DNA of 34,911 nt from an uncultured Alphaproteobacteria bacterium (GTDB taxonomy: Bacteria > Pseudomonadota > Alphaproteobacteria > Sphingomonadales > Sphingomonadaceae). Of the stretch, positions 7,766-15,564 are shown in pieces. Location of the stretch: assembly GCA_903934325.1 (NCBI GenBank), contig CAIZNH010000003.1, forward strand, positions 1 through 34,911, written 5' to 3'. The notes beneath the pieces are model-generated. The model was not told where the DNA came from and searched no databases. It saw only the letters and a list, made by a program, of their open reading frames with translations. Made by a program: the position numbers and the translations under genes. Position 1 is the stretch's first letter, and every line of letters starts with the position of its first letter.

Positions 7766-8767
7766 TCAAAGCCTCTCTTCCATCAGCTTCAGCATATCGG
7801 CTTCAGGACGCGGGCCGTAGTGCGAGATCACTTCCGAGGCGCAGATCGCGCCGCGCTTCAGGCAGCGGGTCAGCGGCTCGCCCTTGACGTAGCCCGACAG
7901 GAAGCCGGCGGCGAACTGGTCGCCCGCGCCGGTGGTGTCGACCACCTTGATGACCGGCACGGCGGCGACTTCGGCGCGCTCGCCGTGGGCAATCGCAACC
8001 GCGCCCTTCTCGCTGCGGGTGGCGACCAGCACCGGCACCTTGCCTGCGACCGAAGCGAGGCCGGCCTCGAAATCATCCTCGCCGGTCAGTGTGGCGAGTT
8101 CGCTTTCGTTGACGAACAGGATGTCGATCACGCCGTCTTCGATCATGGCGCGGAAATCCTCGCCGTGGCGATCAATCACGAAGCTTTCGGACGCGGTGAA
8201 GGCGATCTTGCGACCCGCATCGCGCGCCACTTCGATGGCGCGGCGCATGGCGCGTCGGGGCTCTTCCGGGTCCCACAGATAGCCTTCGAGATAGAGGATC
8301 GCGCCGCTCGCGATCAGGCTTTCGTCCAGCGCGGCGGCGGGGAGGAACTGGCCCGCGCCGAGGAAGGTGTTCATCGTGCGCTCGCCATCGGGGGTGACGA
8401 AGATCAGCACGCGGCCGGTGGCGGGTTCGCCCTCACGGCCCGGGGTGTCGAAATCGATGCCGGTGGCGCGCATGTCGTGGCGGAACACCTTGCCGAGCTG
8501 GTCTTCGGCGACCTGCCCGATGAAGGCGCATTGCAGGCCCAGCGTGGCCAGCCCCGCCAGCGTGTTCGCCGCCGAACCGCCCGAAAGCTCGCGCGCGGGC
8601 GGCATGGCTTCGTAAAGCTCCTCGGCGCGCGCCTCATCGATCAGGGTCATCCCGCCGCGATTAAGCCCCAGCTCCTCGATCAGCTCCTCCTCGCAGGAGG
8701 CAATCACGTCGACCACGGCATTGCCGATGGCGATCACGTCGTAACGGGGCGGGGTGGTGGCGGTCAC
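7766..8767 (-). CDS. Adenosine kinase-like PfkB sugar/nucleoside kinase
   Basis: A 333-residue ribokinase-fold (PfkB) kinase, probably phosphorylating adenosine or a related nucleoside with ATP. It begins with YDVIAIGNAVVDVIA, has the first PfkB signature region ELSGGSAANTLAGLATLG (substrate site), and the second signature DTTGAGDQFAAGFLSGY, whose GAGD contributes the anion hole and the catalytic aspartate. VNESELATLTG is the usual NEEE-type loop. GTG 8767 is chosen because AAGGA lies 9-13 nt upstream and the sequence upstream in frame is low-complexity. It is divergent from the EI24 gene with a 104-bp gap. Confidence 0.85.
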   Translation of the reverse strand: MTATTPPRYDVIAIGNAVVDVIASCEEELIEELGLNRGGMTLIDEARAEELYEAMPPARELSGGSAANTLAGLATLGLQCAFIGQVAEDQLGKVFRHDMRATGIDFDTPGREGEPATGRVLIFVTPDGERTMNTFLGAGQFLPAAALDESLIASGAILYLEGYLWDPEEPRRAMRRAIEVARDAGRKIAFTASESFVIDRHGEDFRAMIEDGVIDILFVNESELATLTGEDDFEAGLASVAGKVPVLVATRSEKGAVAIAHGERAEVAAVPVIKVVDTTGAGDQFAAGFLSGYVKGEPLTRCLKRGAICASEVISHYGPRPEADMLKLMEERL

Positions 8768-8871
8768 GGGAGCGGTTCCTTGGATAATGTTCGCGCGCCG
8801 CCTAGCCGCCTGTGTGCAGCGCAGCAAGCCCGCGTTGACTTCGTGGCGGCTGACCCGCATCGCCTGAGGCC

Positions 8872-9564
8872 ATGTCCGCCGTTCTACCTGCACTCCTGAA
8901 GGCCCTTGGCCAGCTGGGTGACCGCCGCATCCTTGCGGTGGTGGCCAAGAGCGTCGTGCTGACCCTGGCGGTGTTCGTGGTGGCAGGCGCGGGCCTGTTC
9001 CTGCTGCTTGAGGAAGCGCGCCAGTGGATCGGCTGGGCGCCGATCCACGGGGCGACGGTGATCCTCACCGCGCTGGTGACCCTGCTGGCGGCTTGGCTCT
9101 TGTTCCGCGTGGTGGCCATGGCGGTGCTGCAATTCTTCGCCGACGAGGTGGTCGCCGCAGTTGAGGTGCGGCACTATCCGGCGCTTGCCGCCAGCGCGCA
9201 GCGCTTGCCGCTGCGCCGCGAGATCGCGATTGCGCTGCGGGGCTTGGTGCGGGCGCTGGGCTATAATCTTCTTGCTGTGCCGGTGGCGGCGGTGACAGCC
9301 TTCACCGGCATCGGCCCGGCGCTGGTGTTCCTCGCCGTCAACGCGGTGTTGCTGGGGCGCGAGCTCACTGACATGGCGTGGCTGCGCCATTGCCGGGGGG
9401 CGGAGCAGGCAACGCCGGTGGGTGCGGGCGAGCGTTTTCTGATAGGTGCCGCGATTGCCGGACTGATGCTGGTGCCGGTCATCGGCCTCATCGCCCCCGT
9501 GCTGGGCGCGGCGGCGGGGTCACATCTGGTGCTGCGGCGGATCGAAGCGGAAGGACAGGCGTGA
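8872..9564 (+). CDS. EI24/CysZ-like membrane protein
   Basis: A 230-residue integral membrane protein of the EI24 domain family, which includes the sulfate permease CysZ. It shows the N-terminal ALLKALGQLGDRRILAVVAKS helix, four to five hydrophobic segments (about 22-48, 57-85, 125-160, 188-218), and the conserved YNLLAVPVAAVTAFTGIGP and NAVLLGRELTDMAWLR regions typical of the family. A direct role in sulfate uptake cannot be claimed, as no sulfate genes are adjacent. Only a GAGG close to the ATG serves as SD. Its TGA overlaps the ATG of the lipoprotein gene by one base, implying coupled translation. Confidence 0.75.
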   Translation: MSAVLPALLKALGQLGDRRILAVVAKSVVLTLAVFVVAGAGLFLLLEEARQWIGWAPIHGATVILTALVTLLAAWLLFRVVAMAVLQFFADEVVAAVEVRHYPALAASAQRLPLRREIAIALRGLVRALGYNLLAVPVAAVTAFTGIGPALVFLAVNAVLLGRELTDMAWLRHCRGAEQATPVGAGERFLIGAAIAGLMLVPVIGLIAPVLGAAAGSHLVLRRIEAEGQA

Positions 9565-9974
9565 TGGGACGGGGGGTTCTGGTGGCGAGCGTGCTGGCGT
9601 GCCTGCTGGCGTGCCTGCTGGCGGGCTGCGCAGGCAGCGGCGGAGGCGGCACGTCTGCGCCCGCGCGTCCGACCACGCCTTCGCGCAGCACCATCGTGCG
9701 CCTGCCCGAGGTGATGGCGCCGCAGGGACTCGAAGGCGTGATCGGCACCGATGCCGCCGCGCTCACCCGCCGCTTCGGCGCCCCGCGCATCGATCTGGCC
9801 GAAGGCGACGCGCGCAAGCTGCAATTCACCGGCGCGACCTGCGTGATCGACATCTACCTCTACCCCCAGCGCCCCGGCACCGAACCGCTCGCCGCCCATG
9901 TCGTCGCGCGCCAGCGGCAGGGCGGGGCCGAGGTCGATCGCGGCGCCTGCATCCGCGAGGTCGAGAGGCGGTAA
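9564..9974 (+). CDS. Small lipoprotein of unknown function
   Basis: A 136-residue lipoprotein with a signal peptide ending LLAGC (C22), followed by a glycine-rich linker. The mature part contains GVIGTDAAALTRRFGAPRIDLAEGD, then FTGATCVIDIYLYP, a pattern I associate with uncharacterised sphingomonad proteins. Two further cysteines (in ATCVID and GACIREV) could form a disulfide. The signal peptide is encoded partly by a 12-bp tandem repeat (9593-9604, 9605-9616 and a partial third copy). It is translationally coupled to the EI24 gene. Confidence 0.75.
   Translation: MGRGVLVASVLACLLACLLAGCAGSGGGGTSAPARPTTPSRSTIVRLPEVMAPQGLEGVIGTDAAALTRRFGAPRIDLAEGDARKLQFTGATCVIDIYLYPQRPGTEPLAAHVVARQRQGGAEVDRGACIREVERR
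9593..9623 (+). repeat. 12-bp tandem repeat inside a signal peptide
   Basis: GCTGGCGTGCCT is repeated exactly at 9593-9604 and 9605-9616, with a 7-base partial third unit from 9617. Each unit encodes four residues (LACL type), so gain or loss of a unit keeps the frame and changes only the length of the hydrophobic core. Confidence 0.85.
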
Positions 9975-10035
9975 CCCCGTCTTAAGCCTGTTCGTGCCAT
10001 GCCCGATCCCGAAACCGGAAGGATTTGAACGGGCC

Positions 10036-10977
10036 ATGACCACGCATTTCATCGAAATCGCCCAGCGCGCGGCCGCCGACGGGCAGATCGCAGCGGACGA
10101 GCTGCTGGCGCTCCGCCGTCAGGGCTGGGGCGATGGCATCATCACCCGCGCCGAGGCCGAAGCCCTGTTCGTACTCAACAGCTCGCTCAAGGAGCGCAGC
10201 GAGGAGTGGTGCGACTTCTTCGTCGAGGCGGTCGGCGAATTCGTGCTCAACGGCACCGAGCCGCGCCTGCAATGCAATGACGAGGAAGCCCAGTGGCTGA
10301 TCGACCAGATCGACGCTGACGGCTCGGTCGAAAGCATGGTCGAACTCGAAGCCATGGTGCGCATCATCGAACGCGCCGAAAACACCCCCGACCGGCTCAA
10401 GGACTATGTGCTGGCCGCAGTCGAACGCGAAGTGCTGACCGGCACCGGCCCCACGCGCTGCGGCGGGGATCTGTCCGCGACCCATATCACGGCGGCCGAA
10501 TGCCGGATCGTGCGCCGCGTGATCTTTGCCAGCGGCGGCCACGGCCCGGCAGCCGTGACGCGCTACGATGCCGAGCTGTTGTTCCGCCTCAAGGACGAGA
10601 CCCTCGCCGAGGAAAACGCGCCCGAGTGGGATGATCTGTTCATCGATGGCGTCGCCAATTTCCTCAAGGGCTTCGTCCTGCCGCACGCGCAGGTGAGCCA
10701 CGCACGCAAGCGCGAGCTGGAAGCCTTCGTCGCCGACAACAAGGCCAATGTCGGCCGCTTCATGGGCCAGGTCGCCAAGGAAATGCCGCAGGTGCTCAAC
10801 CACTTCGGCAAGGCTTTCGGCAAGCGCAAGCCCGGCACCGATTACGCCGCGCTCGCCGCAGCGGGCGAGGAAGTCACGGATTACGAGAACGACTGGCTGG
10901 AAGGCATGATCGATGCCGACGGCGAAGTCGACGAGCTGGAAAGCCGTCTGATCGCTCGGCTGGCGGCAGAGAGATAA
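10036..10977 (+). CDS. Internally duplicated acidic protein, unknown function
   Basis: A 313-residue soluble protein without a signal peptide, which I cannot assign to a known family. It contains two copies of a two-part unit. Part A is residues 15-71 and 149-213 (shared pattern: acidic helix, RR, D-AE-LF-L, then EEWCDFFVEAVGEF versus PEWDDLFIDGVANF). Part B is residues 81-114 and 281-313 (shared IDADG core: WLIDQIDADGSVESMVELEA versus WLEGMIDADGEVDELESRL). DADG with surrounding acids resembles a degenerate EF-hand or TerB-like helical repeat, so metal binding is possible but unproven. The gene stands alone on + and its last 97 bp overlap the SRPBCC gene on the other strand. Confidence 0.75.
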   Translation: MTTHFIEIAQRAAADGQIAADELLALRRQGWGDGIITRAEAEALFVLNSSLKERSEEWCDFFVEAVGEFVLNGTEPRLQCNDEEAQWLIDQIDADGSVESMVELEAMVRIIERAENTPDRLKDYVLAAVEREVLTGTGPTRCGGDLSATHITAAECRIVRRVIFASGGHGPAAVTRYDAELLFRLKDETLAEENAPEWDDLFIDGVANFLKGFVLPHAQVSHARKRELEAFVADNKANVGRFMGQVAKEMPQVLNHFGKAFGKRKPGTDYAALAAAGEEVTDYENDWLEGMIDADGEVDELESRLIARLAAER

Positions 10978-11447
10978 GGCTCCAGCGCCGCAAAACCGGT
11001 CTGCACCAGCTTGCGCCAGCGGCGCTGGCGGTGGGCATAGAACATTCTCGCGAACCGCTCGACCAGCGGAGTGAGCGGGCCTGCGTCAATGTCCACCCGG
11101 TCAACATAGTGGGTCGTGCCGTCCGCCAGCGGGGTGATCGCGATCCAGTAATCCCAGCGCCTGATAAGCGGTCCATAGCCATTGTCGCGGATGAAGCGGG
11201 TTGCGCCATCCGGCGGCGGCTCGCTGATCACGACCGCCTGCCAGCCGATCGGGAGCACCCCGAAGAGCCACATCCACGCACGATATTCACCGGGCGCCCA
11301 CTCCGAAGGAAAGCGCGCGCCGCCCTTAGGGGTGAAACGGATCAGCGGCGCGGCGATATGCATCAGCAACGCCGATGTGCGCACGCGCTCCCATGCCTCA
11401 TCCGCCGAGCAATCGAGCCGGGTCGAAAGCTTGACGGTGACGACCAT
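10881..11447 (-). CDS. SRPBCC (START-like) family protein, last gene of the suf cluster
   Basis: A 188-residue protein with the SRPBCC hydrophobic-ligand fold: MVVTVKLSTRLDCSADEAWERV at the start, ATRFIRDNGYGPLIRRWDYWIAITPLADGTTHYVDRVDI in the middle and a long C-terminal helix (about 127-160). The ligand is unknown. It begins 3 nt after sufA and is likely co-transcribed. Residues about 158-188 lie on sequence that codes on the opposite strand for the end of the 10036 gene. This tail (SSSSTSPSASIMPSSQSFS) is low-complexity and unlike the fold, so it looks like read-through into antisense sequence after loss of an earlier stop. Confidence 0.75.
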   Translation of the reverse strand: MVVTVKLSTRLDCSADEAWERVRTSALLMHIAAPLIRFTPKGGARFPSEWAPGEYRAWMWLFGVLPIGWQAVVISEPPPDGATRFIRDNGYGPLIRRWDYWIAITPLADGTTHYVDRVDIDAGPLTPLVERFARMFYAHRQRRWRKLVQTGFAALEPYLSAASRAIRRLSSSSTSPSASIMPSSQSFS

Positions 11448-11450
11448 GCC

Positions 11451-11822
11451 TCAGACCATAAAGCTTTCGCCGCAGCCGCAGGCGCCCTTGGCGTTCGGGT
11501 TTTCGAACACGAAGCCGGCGGTGAAGTCGTCCTCGCGCCAGTCCATCACGCTGCCCACGAGGTAGAGCACGCTCGCCCCGTCGATGTAGAAGGTGCCGCC
11601 GGGCGTTTCGATCTTCTCGTCGAACTTGGCTTCGGTGGTGACGTAGTCGACCGAATAGGCGAGGCCCGAACAGCCGCGCCGCGGGGTCGACAGCTTCACG
11701 CCGATCGCGCCTTCGGGGGCCTTGCTCATCAGTTCGGCAATACGCGCCTCGGCAGACGGCGTCAGGATGACGGCGGCCTTGGGGGCGGGGCGAGCAGGCG
11801 TGGTGGTGGTCGTCTCGGTCAT
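11451..11822 (-). CDS. sufA: A-type iron-sulfur carrier SufA/ErpA
   Basis: An A-type carrier that receives [Fe-S] clusters from the SufBCD scaffold and passes them to target apoproteins. The 123-residue HesB/IscA-family protein has the three ligand cysteines C51 (RRGCSGLAY), C115 and C117 (CGCGESF). The threonine/proline-rich first 15 residues are a non-conserved extension. Its ATG overlaps the stop of the acetyltransferase gene (ATGA), which indicates coupled translation in the suf operon. ErpA and SufA cannot be told apart by sequence here; operon position favours SufA. Confidence 0.92.
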   Translation of the reverse strand: MTETTTTTPARPAPKAAVILTPSAEARIAELMSKAPEGAIGVKLSTPRRGCSGLAYSVDYVTTEAKFDEKIETPGGTFYIDGASVLYLVGSVMDWREDDFTAGFVFENPNAKGACGCGESFMV

Positions 11823-12316
11823 GTCAGCCTCTTCTGCCAGAACAGCGCCTGTCCGGCCTGCGGGTCAAGCTGGTAATCGCCATAGCCATTGGCCGCATAG
11901 AGCCGCCGCGCCGGGTGATTGCCGCTCAGCACTTCCAATGTGACCTTCGTGGCCCCGCGCTTCAAGGCCTCGGCCTCGACCGCGGCGAGCAGCGCGCGGC
12001 CTATGCCTGCGCTGCGCCGGCCCGCGATCACTGCGAAATCATGGATGTTGACGAGGGGCGCGGCGGCGAAGGTGGAATAGCCCATGAAGCAATTGGCCAG
12101 CCCCACCGACTCGCCATCGAGCCGCGCCAGCAGCGAGAAGGCATGGGGATTGGCCGCCAGATCCTCGGGCAGCCGCGCCTTCACATCCTCGGTCAGCGGA
12201 GCGCCGCCGCCCATCGGATCGCGGGCATAGGCATCGAGCAGCGCGACCACATCGGCCGCATCGCGCGGATCGCTGTAATCGGCGACCACGATCTCGAGGG
12301 CGTTTGCGAGCGTCAC
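11819..12316 (-). CDS. GNAT-family N-acetyltransferase in the suf operon
   Basis: A 165-residue acetyltransferase using acetyl-CoA; substrate unknown. The GNAT fold is shown by the motif A segment FAVIAGRRSAGIGRALLAAVEAEALKRGA, where RRSAGIG is the pyrophosphate-binding loop, and by VTLEVLSGNHPARRLYAANGY (motif B). GTG 12316 is chosen because it overlaps the TGA of sufT (GTGA), as with other joints of this operon. The 3' end overlaps sufA by 4 nt. An acetyltransferase between sufT and sufA is not part of the classical suf set. Confidence 0.85.
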   Translation of the reverse strand: MTLANALEIVVADYSDPRDAADVVALLDAYARDPMGGGAPLTEDVKARLPEDLAANPHAFSLLARLDGESVGLANCFMGYSTFAAAPLVNIHDFAVIAGRRSAGIGRALLAAVEAEALKRGATKVTLEVLSGNHPARRLYAANGYGDYQLDPQAGQALFWQKRLT

Positions 12317-12783
12317 AGCATCCCCAGTTCGAGCCGCGCCTCGTCGCTCATCTTGTGCGGACCCCAGGGCGGATCCCATACGAGGTTCACTTCAGCATCG
12401 CGGATCCCCGGCACCGAGGTGACGCGCATTTCGACTTCGCCGGGCATCGATTCGGCCACCGGACAATGCGGGGTGGTGAGAGTCATCGTGACAGTCGCAT
12501 CGGCGTTCTCGTCCACCTCGACACCGTAGATCAGGCCGAGATCGTAGATATTGACCGGAATTTCAGGATCATAGATTTCGCGCAGCGCTTCGATCACCGC
12601 GGCCTGAAGATCGCTCCCGTCACCGCCCACGGCATCGGCAGCCGGCTTGGCGGCGAGGAACCCGTCGAGATAATCGCGGGTGCGCGGGCCATCCGGCGCC
12701 GCATCGGGATCGATCGCATCGTCCACGCGGGCGCGCGGCGGCTTGTTGGCACTGGTGTCGGTCGAGCTGTCCATGGCTCTCAT
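12313..12783 (-). CDS. sufT: SufT, DUF59/MIP18-family Fe-S maturation factor
   Basis: A 156-residue protein with a disordered acidic N-terminus (about 1-55) and a DUF59 domain containing IYDPEIPVNIYDLGLIYGVEV and LTTPHCPVAESMP, whose cysteine is the conserved one in the family. DUF59 proteins take part in Fe-S cluster assembly or transfer; in other bacteria SufT matters under high demand for clusters. ATG 12783 overlaps the sufS stop (ATGA). An ATG three codons in is a possible alternative start. Confidence 0.9.
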   Translation of the reverse strand: MRAMDSSTDTSANKPPRARVDDAIDPDAAPDGPRTRDYLDGFLAAKPAADAVGGDGSDLQAAVIEALREIYDPEIPVNIYDLGLIYGVEVDENADATVTMTLTTPHCPVAESMPGEVEMRVTSVPGIRDAEVNLVWDPPWGPHKMSDEARLELGML

Positions 12784-14072
12784 CCTTTTCCAAAAATCCG
12801 GCGGGTGCGGGCGATCCCGGCGATCAGCGCATCGACATCGGCCTCGGTCGAGTAGAGGCCGAAACTGGCGCGCGCGGTGGCAGAAACGCCGAGGTAGTCC
12901 ATCAGCGGCTGGGCGCAGTGGTGCCCGGCGCGGATCGCGACATTGGCCTCGTCGAGGATCGTGCCGAGATCGTGTGGGTGGATGTCGTCAATCGCGAAGC
13001 TGACGATGCCGGCGCTGTCGGCCGGGCCAAACAGGGTCACATCATTCATCGCGCCAAGTTCGCGGCGGAGTTTCGCCACCAGCGCGGCCTCGTGGGCATG
13101 GATGCGGTCGGTCCCGATGGCGCTGACGTAGTCCACGGCAGCGGCCAGCGCGATCGCTTCGGTGATCGCGGGCGTTCCCGCCTCGAAGCGCTGGGGCGCG
13201 GGGGCATAGGTGGTGCGTTCAAAGGTGACGCGGTCGATCATCGCGCCGCCGCCTTGCCACGGAGGCATGGCATCAAGGATTTCGGCGCGCGCCCACAAGG
13301 CTCCGATGCCGGTCGGGCCATAGAGCTTGTGCGCGGAAAAGACGTAGAAATCGCAGGCCAGCGCGGCAACATCGACGCCCATGTGCGGCGCGGACTGGCA
13401 CCCGTCGAGCAGCAGCTTCGCGCCGACCCTGTGGGCCAGCGCGGCGGCGCGCGGCGCATCGAGCACGGCTCCCGTCACGTTCGAGACATGGGCAAAGGCG
13501 ACCAGCTTGTGCGCTTCGGTCAGCATGGCTTCAGCGGCATCGAGATCGATCCGCAGGTCGCTCGTGAGCAGGCAGACATCGATCACCGCGCCGGTATCGG
13601 CAGCGATCATCTGCCACGGCGCGATGTTCGAATGGTGTTCGGCCTGCGAGAGGAGGATGCGGTCTCCTGTCTTGAGGTTCGCGCGGCCCCACGTCTGGGC
13701 GACAAGGTTGATCGCCTCGGTCGCCCCGCGGGTGAAGACCACCTCGTCCTCGTGCCCGCCGATGAAGCCCGCGACTGTGCGCCGCGCTGCCTCGTAAGCG
13801 AGCGTCATCTCGGCCGAGCGGGCATAGACCCCGCGGTGGACGGTGGCGTAATCCTCGCCCAGCGCGCGCGCCATGGCGCCAATCACCGCGCGCGGTTTCT
13901 GCGCGGTGGCGGCGGTATCGAGATAGTGCCACGGCTTGCCCTCATGCGTGACCATGCCGGGGAAATCGTCTTTGAGCACAACCCCGTTCGCCTCGAGCGC
14001 AGTCGAGAGGCCTGTCACACGTGTCTCGACTTCGCTCGACACGAACGGAGGGGTGTTGGTGGGAGCGTTCAC
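12780..14072 (-). CDS. sufS: Cysteine desulfurase SufS with a repeat-derived N-terminal insert
   Basis: A PLP enzyme removing sulfur from L-cysteine and supplying it, normally through SufE or SufU, to SufBCD. The 430-residue class V aminotransferase-fold protein has the PLP lysine K249 (FSAHKLYGPTG), the PLP-contacting AEHHSN (144-149), DGCQSAPH (223-230) and the catalytic loop cysteine C386 (RAGHHCAQPL). The family region normally begins with a segment like LKDDFPGMVTHEGKPWHYLDTAATAQKP (33-60). Ahead of it, residues 9-30 (PFVSSEVETRV...ALEANG) are encoded by a 65-bp imperfect palindrome (13984-14048) that looks like a dispersed intergenic repeat. GTG 14072 overlaps the sufD stop (GTGA), so translation through the palindrome is expected. 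A later start at ATG 13955 would lose the conserved DDFPG. Confidence 0.93.
   Translation of the reverse strand: MNAPTNTPPFVSSEVETRVTGLSTALEANGVVLKDDFPGMVTHEGKPWHYLDTAATAQKPRAVIGAMARALGEDYATVHRGVYARSAEMTLAYEAARRTVAGFIGGHEDEVVFTRGATEAINLVAQTWGRANLKTGDRILLSQAEHHSNIAPWQMIAADTGAVIDVCLLTSDLRIDLDAAEAMLTEAHKLVAFAHVSNVTGAVLDAPRAAALAHRVGAKLLLDGCQSAPHMGVDVAALACDFYVFSAHKLYGPTGIGALWARAEILDAMPPWQGGGAMIDRVTFERTTYAPAPQRFEAGTPAITEAIALAAAVDYVSAIGTDRIHAHEAALVAKLRRELGAMNDVTLFGPADSAGIVSFAIDDIHPHDLGTILDEANVAIRAGHHCAQPLMDYLGVSATARASFGLYSTEADVDALIAGIARTRRIFGKG
13984..14048. repeat. 65-bp palindromic element inside the sufS coding sequence
   Basis: Arms 13984-14008 and 14024-14048 pair at 22 of 25 positions around a 15-nt spacer. 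The arm TCGAGCGAAGTCGAGA and its translation FVSSEVET are, in my recollection, a common dispersed intergenic repeat of sphingomonads. Here it is read in frame as sufS codons 9-30 with no stop. No second copy was noticed in this window. Confidence 0.85.
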
Positions 14073-14824
14073 AGTCTCGCCCCCTCCAGCGCGGCGAGCG
14101 CGGCATCGAGCAGGGTCTCGCGTTCGCTATCGTCCTCCAGCGCGACGAAGGCATCGCCGATGAAGGCTTGCACCAGCAGGCGCTGCGCCGTGGCCGGATC
14201 GACCCCGCGCGCCATCATGTAGAAGCGCGCGGCCTCGTCCAGCTCGCCGACGGTGGCGCCGTGGGCGCACTTCACATCGTCGGCGAAGATTTCGAGCTGC
14301 GGGACGGCATTGGCGCTCGCCCCGGCCTCCAGCAGCAAGCCCTTGAAATCCTGCGCCGCATCGGTCTTCTGCGCGTGGCGCGCGACCTTGATTTCGCCGA
14401 GGAAATTGCCCGTCGCCCCGGCCCAGTGGACCGCGCGGACCGTCTGGTTGGAGGTCGCCTCGGGCTCTGCGTGAATGACCTGCGTCACGAATTCACGGGT
14501 CACGCCGGCTCCGCCGATGGTCACGCCGCCGAATTCGAAATGCGCACCCCGCGCAAGCCGCACTTCCACTTCGACGCGGGTGTAATCGCGCCCGGCATTG
14601 GTGGCGAAAAAGGCCGCACGCGCCCCTTCGCCCAGCGTGACGCGGAAGCGGTGCAATTCGGGCGCGTCAGAGCCGACCACGAGACAGCGCGTCACGCTCT
14701 CGCCAGCGGCAACGTCAATCACCTGCCACTGATCGAGCGCCGCCACGCCGAGCCGCGCGAGTGCGTCCATATCGGCATAGCGCCACGCCTCGTCGCGGCG
14801 GGTAGGAAGGGTGGCTGTCGTCAC
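14069..14824 (-). CDS. sufD: Fe-S cluster scaffold subunit SufD (short form)
   Basis: A subunit of the SufBC2D scaffold on which [4Fe-4S] clusters are built; it helps iron entry and complex stability. The 251-residue protein keeps the N-terminal RRDEAWRYADMDAL and the C-terminal core with FADDVKCAHGATVGELDEAARFYMMARG, containing the conserved cysteine and histidine at the SufB interface. It is much shorter than E. coli SufD (about 423 residues), the missing part being beta-helix and N-terminal sequence; I believe short forms are usual in this order. Start GTG 14824 overlaps the sufC stop (GTGA), and its stop overlaps the sufS start. Confidence 0.93.
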   Translation of the reverse strand: MTTATLPTRRDEAWRYADMDALARLGVAALDQWQVIDVAAGESVTRCLVVGSDAPELHRFRVTLGEGARAAFFATNAGRDYTRVEVEVRLARGAHFEFGGVTIGGAGVTREFVTQVIHAEPEATSNQTVRAVHWAGATGNFLGEIKVARHAQKTDAAQDFKGLLLEAGASANAVPQLEIFADDVKCAHGATVGELDEAARFYMMARGVDPATAQRLLVQAFIGDAFVALEDDSERETLLDAALAALEGARL

Positions 14825-15564
14825 GCCATCACCGCATCATAGCCCTCGGCCTCGAGCCTGAGCGCAAGTTCCGGCCCGCCGGTCTCGACGATGCGGCCGC
14901 CCGCAAGGATGCTCACCTTGTCGGGTGCGACGACATCGAGCAGGCGCTGGTAGTGGGTGATGAGCAGCACCGCCTTGTCGGGCGCGCGCATGATCGCGTT
15001 GATGCCTGCGCCGACGATCCGCAGCGCGTCAATATCGAGGCCGCTATCGGTCTCGTCCAGCACCGCGAAGGACGGATCGAGAATGCCCATCTGCACCATC
15101 TCGGCGCGCTTCTTCTCGCCGCCCGAGAAGCCGACATTGACCTGCCGCTTGAGCATTTCCATGTCCATCTTGAGCAGGCCCGCCTTGTCCTTGGCGAGCT
15201 TCAGGAAATCGCCGCCCGAAAGCGGCTCCTCCCCGCGCGCCTTGCGCTGGGCGTTCAGGGCCTCGCGCAGGAACTGGACGTTGGAGACGCCGGGGATTTC
15301 GACCGGATACTGGAAGCCCAGAAACAGGCCCTTGGCGGCGCGCTCATGGGGTTCCAGCGCCAGCAGATCCTCGCCGTTGAAGGTCACGCTGCCGCCGGTC
15401 ACCTCGTAGCCGGGCTTGCCGCCGAGCACGTTGGAAAGCGTCGACTTGCCCGCGCCGTTGGGGCCCATGATCGCGTGCACCTCGCCCGCAGGCACGTGCA
15501 GGCTCAGGCCCTTGAGGATCGGTTTGTCGCCGACCGAGGCGTGGAGATCGGTGATGGTGAGCAT
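14821..15564 (-). CDS. sufC: Fe-S assembly ATPase SufC
   Basis: The ABC-type ATPase that drives conformational change in SufBC2D. The 247-residue protein has Walker A GPNGAGKS (34-41), Q-loop FLGFQYPVEIPGV (81-93), ABC signature FSGGE (146-150), Walker B FAVLDE (166-171) followed by TDSGLDIDAL typical of SufC, and the switch histidine in LLITHYQRLL. There is no membrane domain, as expected. ATG 15564 shares one base with the stop of the upstream unknown gene (TGATG). Confidence 0.97.
   Translation of the reverse strand: MLTITDLHASVGDKPILKGLSLHVPAGEVHAIMGPNGAGKSTLSNVLGGKPGYEVTGGSVTFNGEDLLALEPHERAAKGLFLGFQYPVEIPGVSNVQFLREALNAQRKARGEEPLSGGDFLKLAKDKAGLLKMDMEMLKRQVNVGFSGGEKKRAEMVQMGILDPSFAVLDETDSGLDIDALRIVGAGINAIMRAPDKAVLLITHYQRLLDVVAPDKVSILAGGRIVETGGPELALRLEAEGYDAVMA

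Noticed and set aside
12918..14222. A 434-codon open frame opposite sufS
   Set aside because: It is the mirror of sufS and contains no known motif. The minus-strand genes are secure.
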